The notes under the pieces are model-generated. The model had not been told where the DNA came from. It made no database searches and saw only the letters and a program-made list of their open reading frames with translations. A program made the position numbers and the translations under genes. From positions 9,924,401-9,988,400 of the forward strand of contig OW204004.1 in the NCBI GenBank assembly GCA_934047225.1: a stretch of 64,000 nucleotides of DNA, written 5' to 3'. Every line of letters starts with the position of its first letter. The first letter of the stretch is position 1. Origin of the DNA: Ypsolopha sequella. Taxonomy: Eukaryota; Arthropoda; Insecta; Lepidoptera; Ypsolophidae. This document shows, piece by piece, positions 63,643-64,000 of the stretch.

Positions 63643-64000
63643 TGATATGTGAATTTTATTTTTATTAATGTCGCTCCAAGCAAAAAAACGCGCAGTGTGG
63701 GAAAAGCGGATTCAGTGTGAAAGAGAAAAAAAGTATGTTTTTTATTTTTATAAAAAAAACAAATACAGCTAGAAAAAATTCTAAAATCCGGAATCTAGAC
63801 ATTGTTAAAACCCATCCAAAAATATATGTTTGAGTTCTCTACATGATTCCTGTTTGTCACTTTTTAATAAGTAAATATATCTATTGAGGAAAATTTATTC
63901 AAACATGTTTTCCAAAAATAAAACCCAAAATTATATAATCAAAATACTATACCAGAATTTTATTGAAATTTTTCGTATATTTCAAGAAATACAGAGAAAA
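63643..64000. mobile_element. MITE family TTAA-1, diverged copy cut by the window edge
   Basis: GATATGTGAATTTTATTTTT at the left, then CGCGCAGTGTGGGAAAAGCG, AATCTAGACATTGTT, TTCAAGAAATACAGAG. More diverged than the copies at 29106 and 48864. The right terminus lies beyond base 64000. Confidence 0.75.

Overview
The window looks like gene-poor nuclear DNA from a moth or butterfly (Lepidoptera). It is AT-rich, carries no bacterial-style gene order, no rRNA and no intact protein-coding gene. It is packed with short interspersed repeats of types known from lepidopteran genomes: Helitrons of the Lep1 kind (A|TC start, hairpin, CTAG|T end), a repeat with the motifs AAGTGCGAGT and GGGTTCCGTA, a tRNA-derived SINE, and many 3' ends of non-LTR retrotransposons. 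Species assignment is an inference from these repeats.

Layout. 1-9 kb: repeat fragments, one full tRNA-derived SINE next to a TA-flanked MITE, and a TTAA-flanked MITE. 9-13 kb: foldback MITEs and a 1.06-kb element with long terminal inverted repeats that contains another repeat. 13-18 kb: a TATA-like palindrome twice exactly 100 bp apart, a 105-bp-arm hairpin, an RTE-like LINE 3' end, and a putative THAP zinc-finger first exon at 18177. 19-33 kb: SINEs, stacked TA-target MITEs, a TTAA MITE invaded by a retroposon, a readable LINE ORF2 C-terminus at 26.5 kb. 33.8-35 kb: endonuclease and reverse-transcriptase remnants of a LINE, then the C-terminus of a different retroelement. 36-39 kb: a complete Helitron, a long foldback element, and a MITE with a second MITE nested in it. 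39-43 kb: a broken Mutator-like transposase plus YqaJ-type nuclease gene with splice-site-like boundaries, possibly the core of a 4-kb element. 44-54 kb: more MITEs, a LINE interrupted by another insertion, a second complete Helitron, a 529-bp hAT-type MITE. 55.5-56.7 kb: a 68-bp minisatellite into which two different MITEs have inserted. 57-64 kb: LINE 3' end, hairpins, GC-rich tandem repeats, TTAA MITEs, the last cut by the window edge.

No set of genes works together here. The readable proteins are all parts of mobile elements or, for the THAP exon, a single isolated exon. The most informative content is structural: at least three distinct TTAA-flanked MITE families, nested insertions with exact target-site duplications that give a relative chronology, and several hammerhead-ribozyme-like motifs.

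All family assignments rest on motifs, terminal repeats and target duplications read by eye. No database search or alignment was run.
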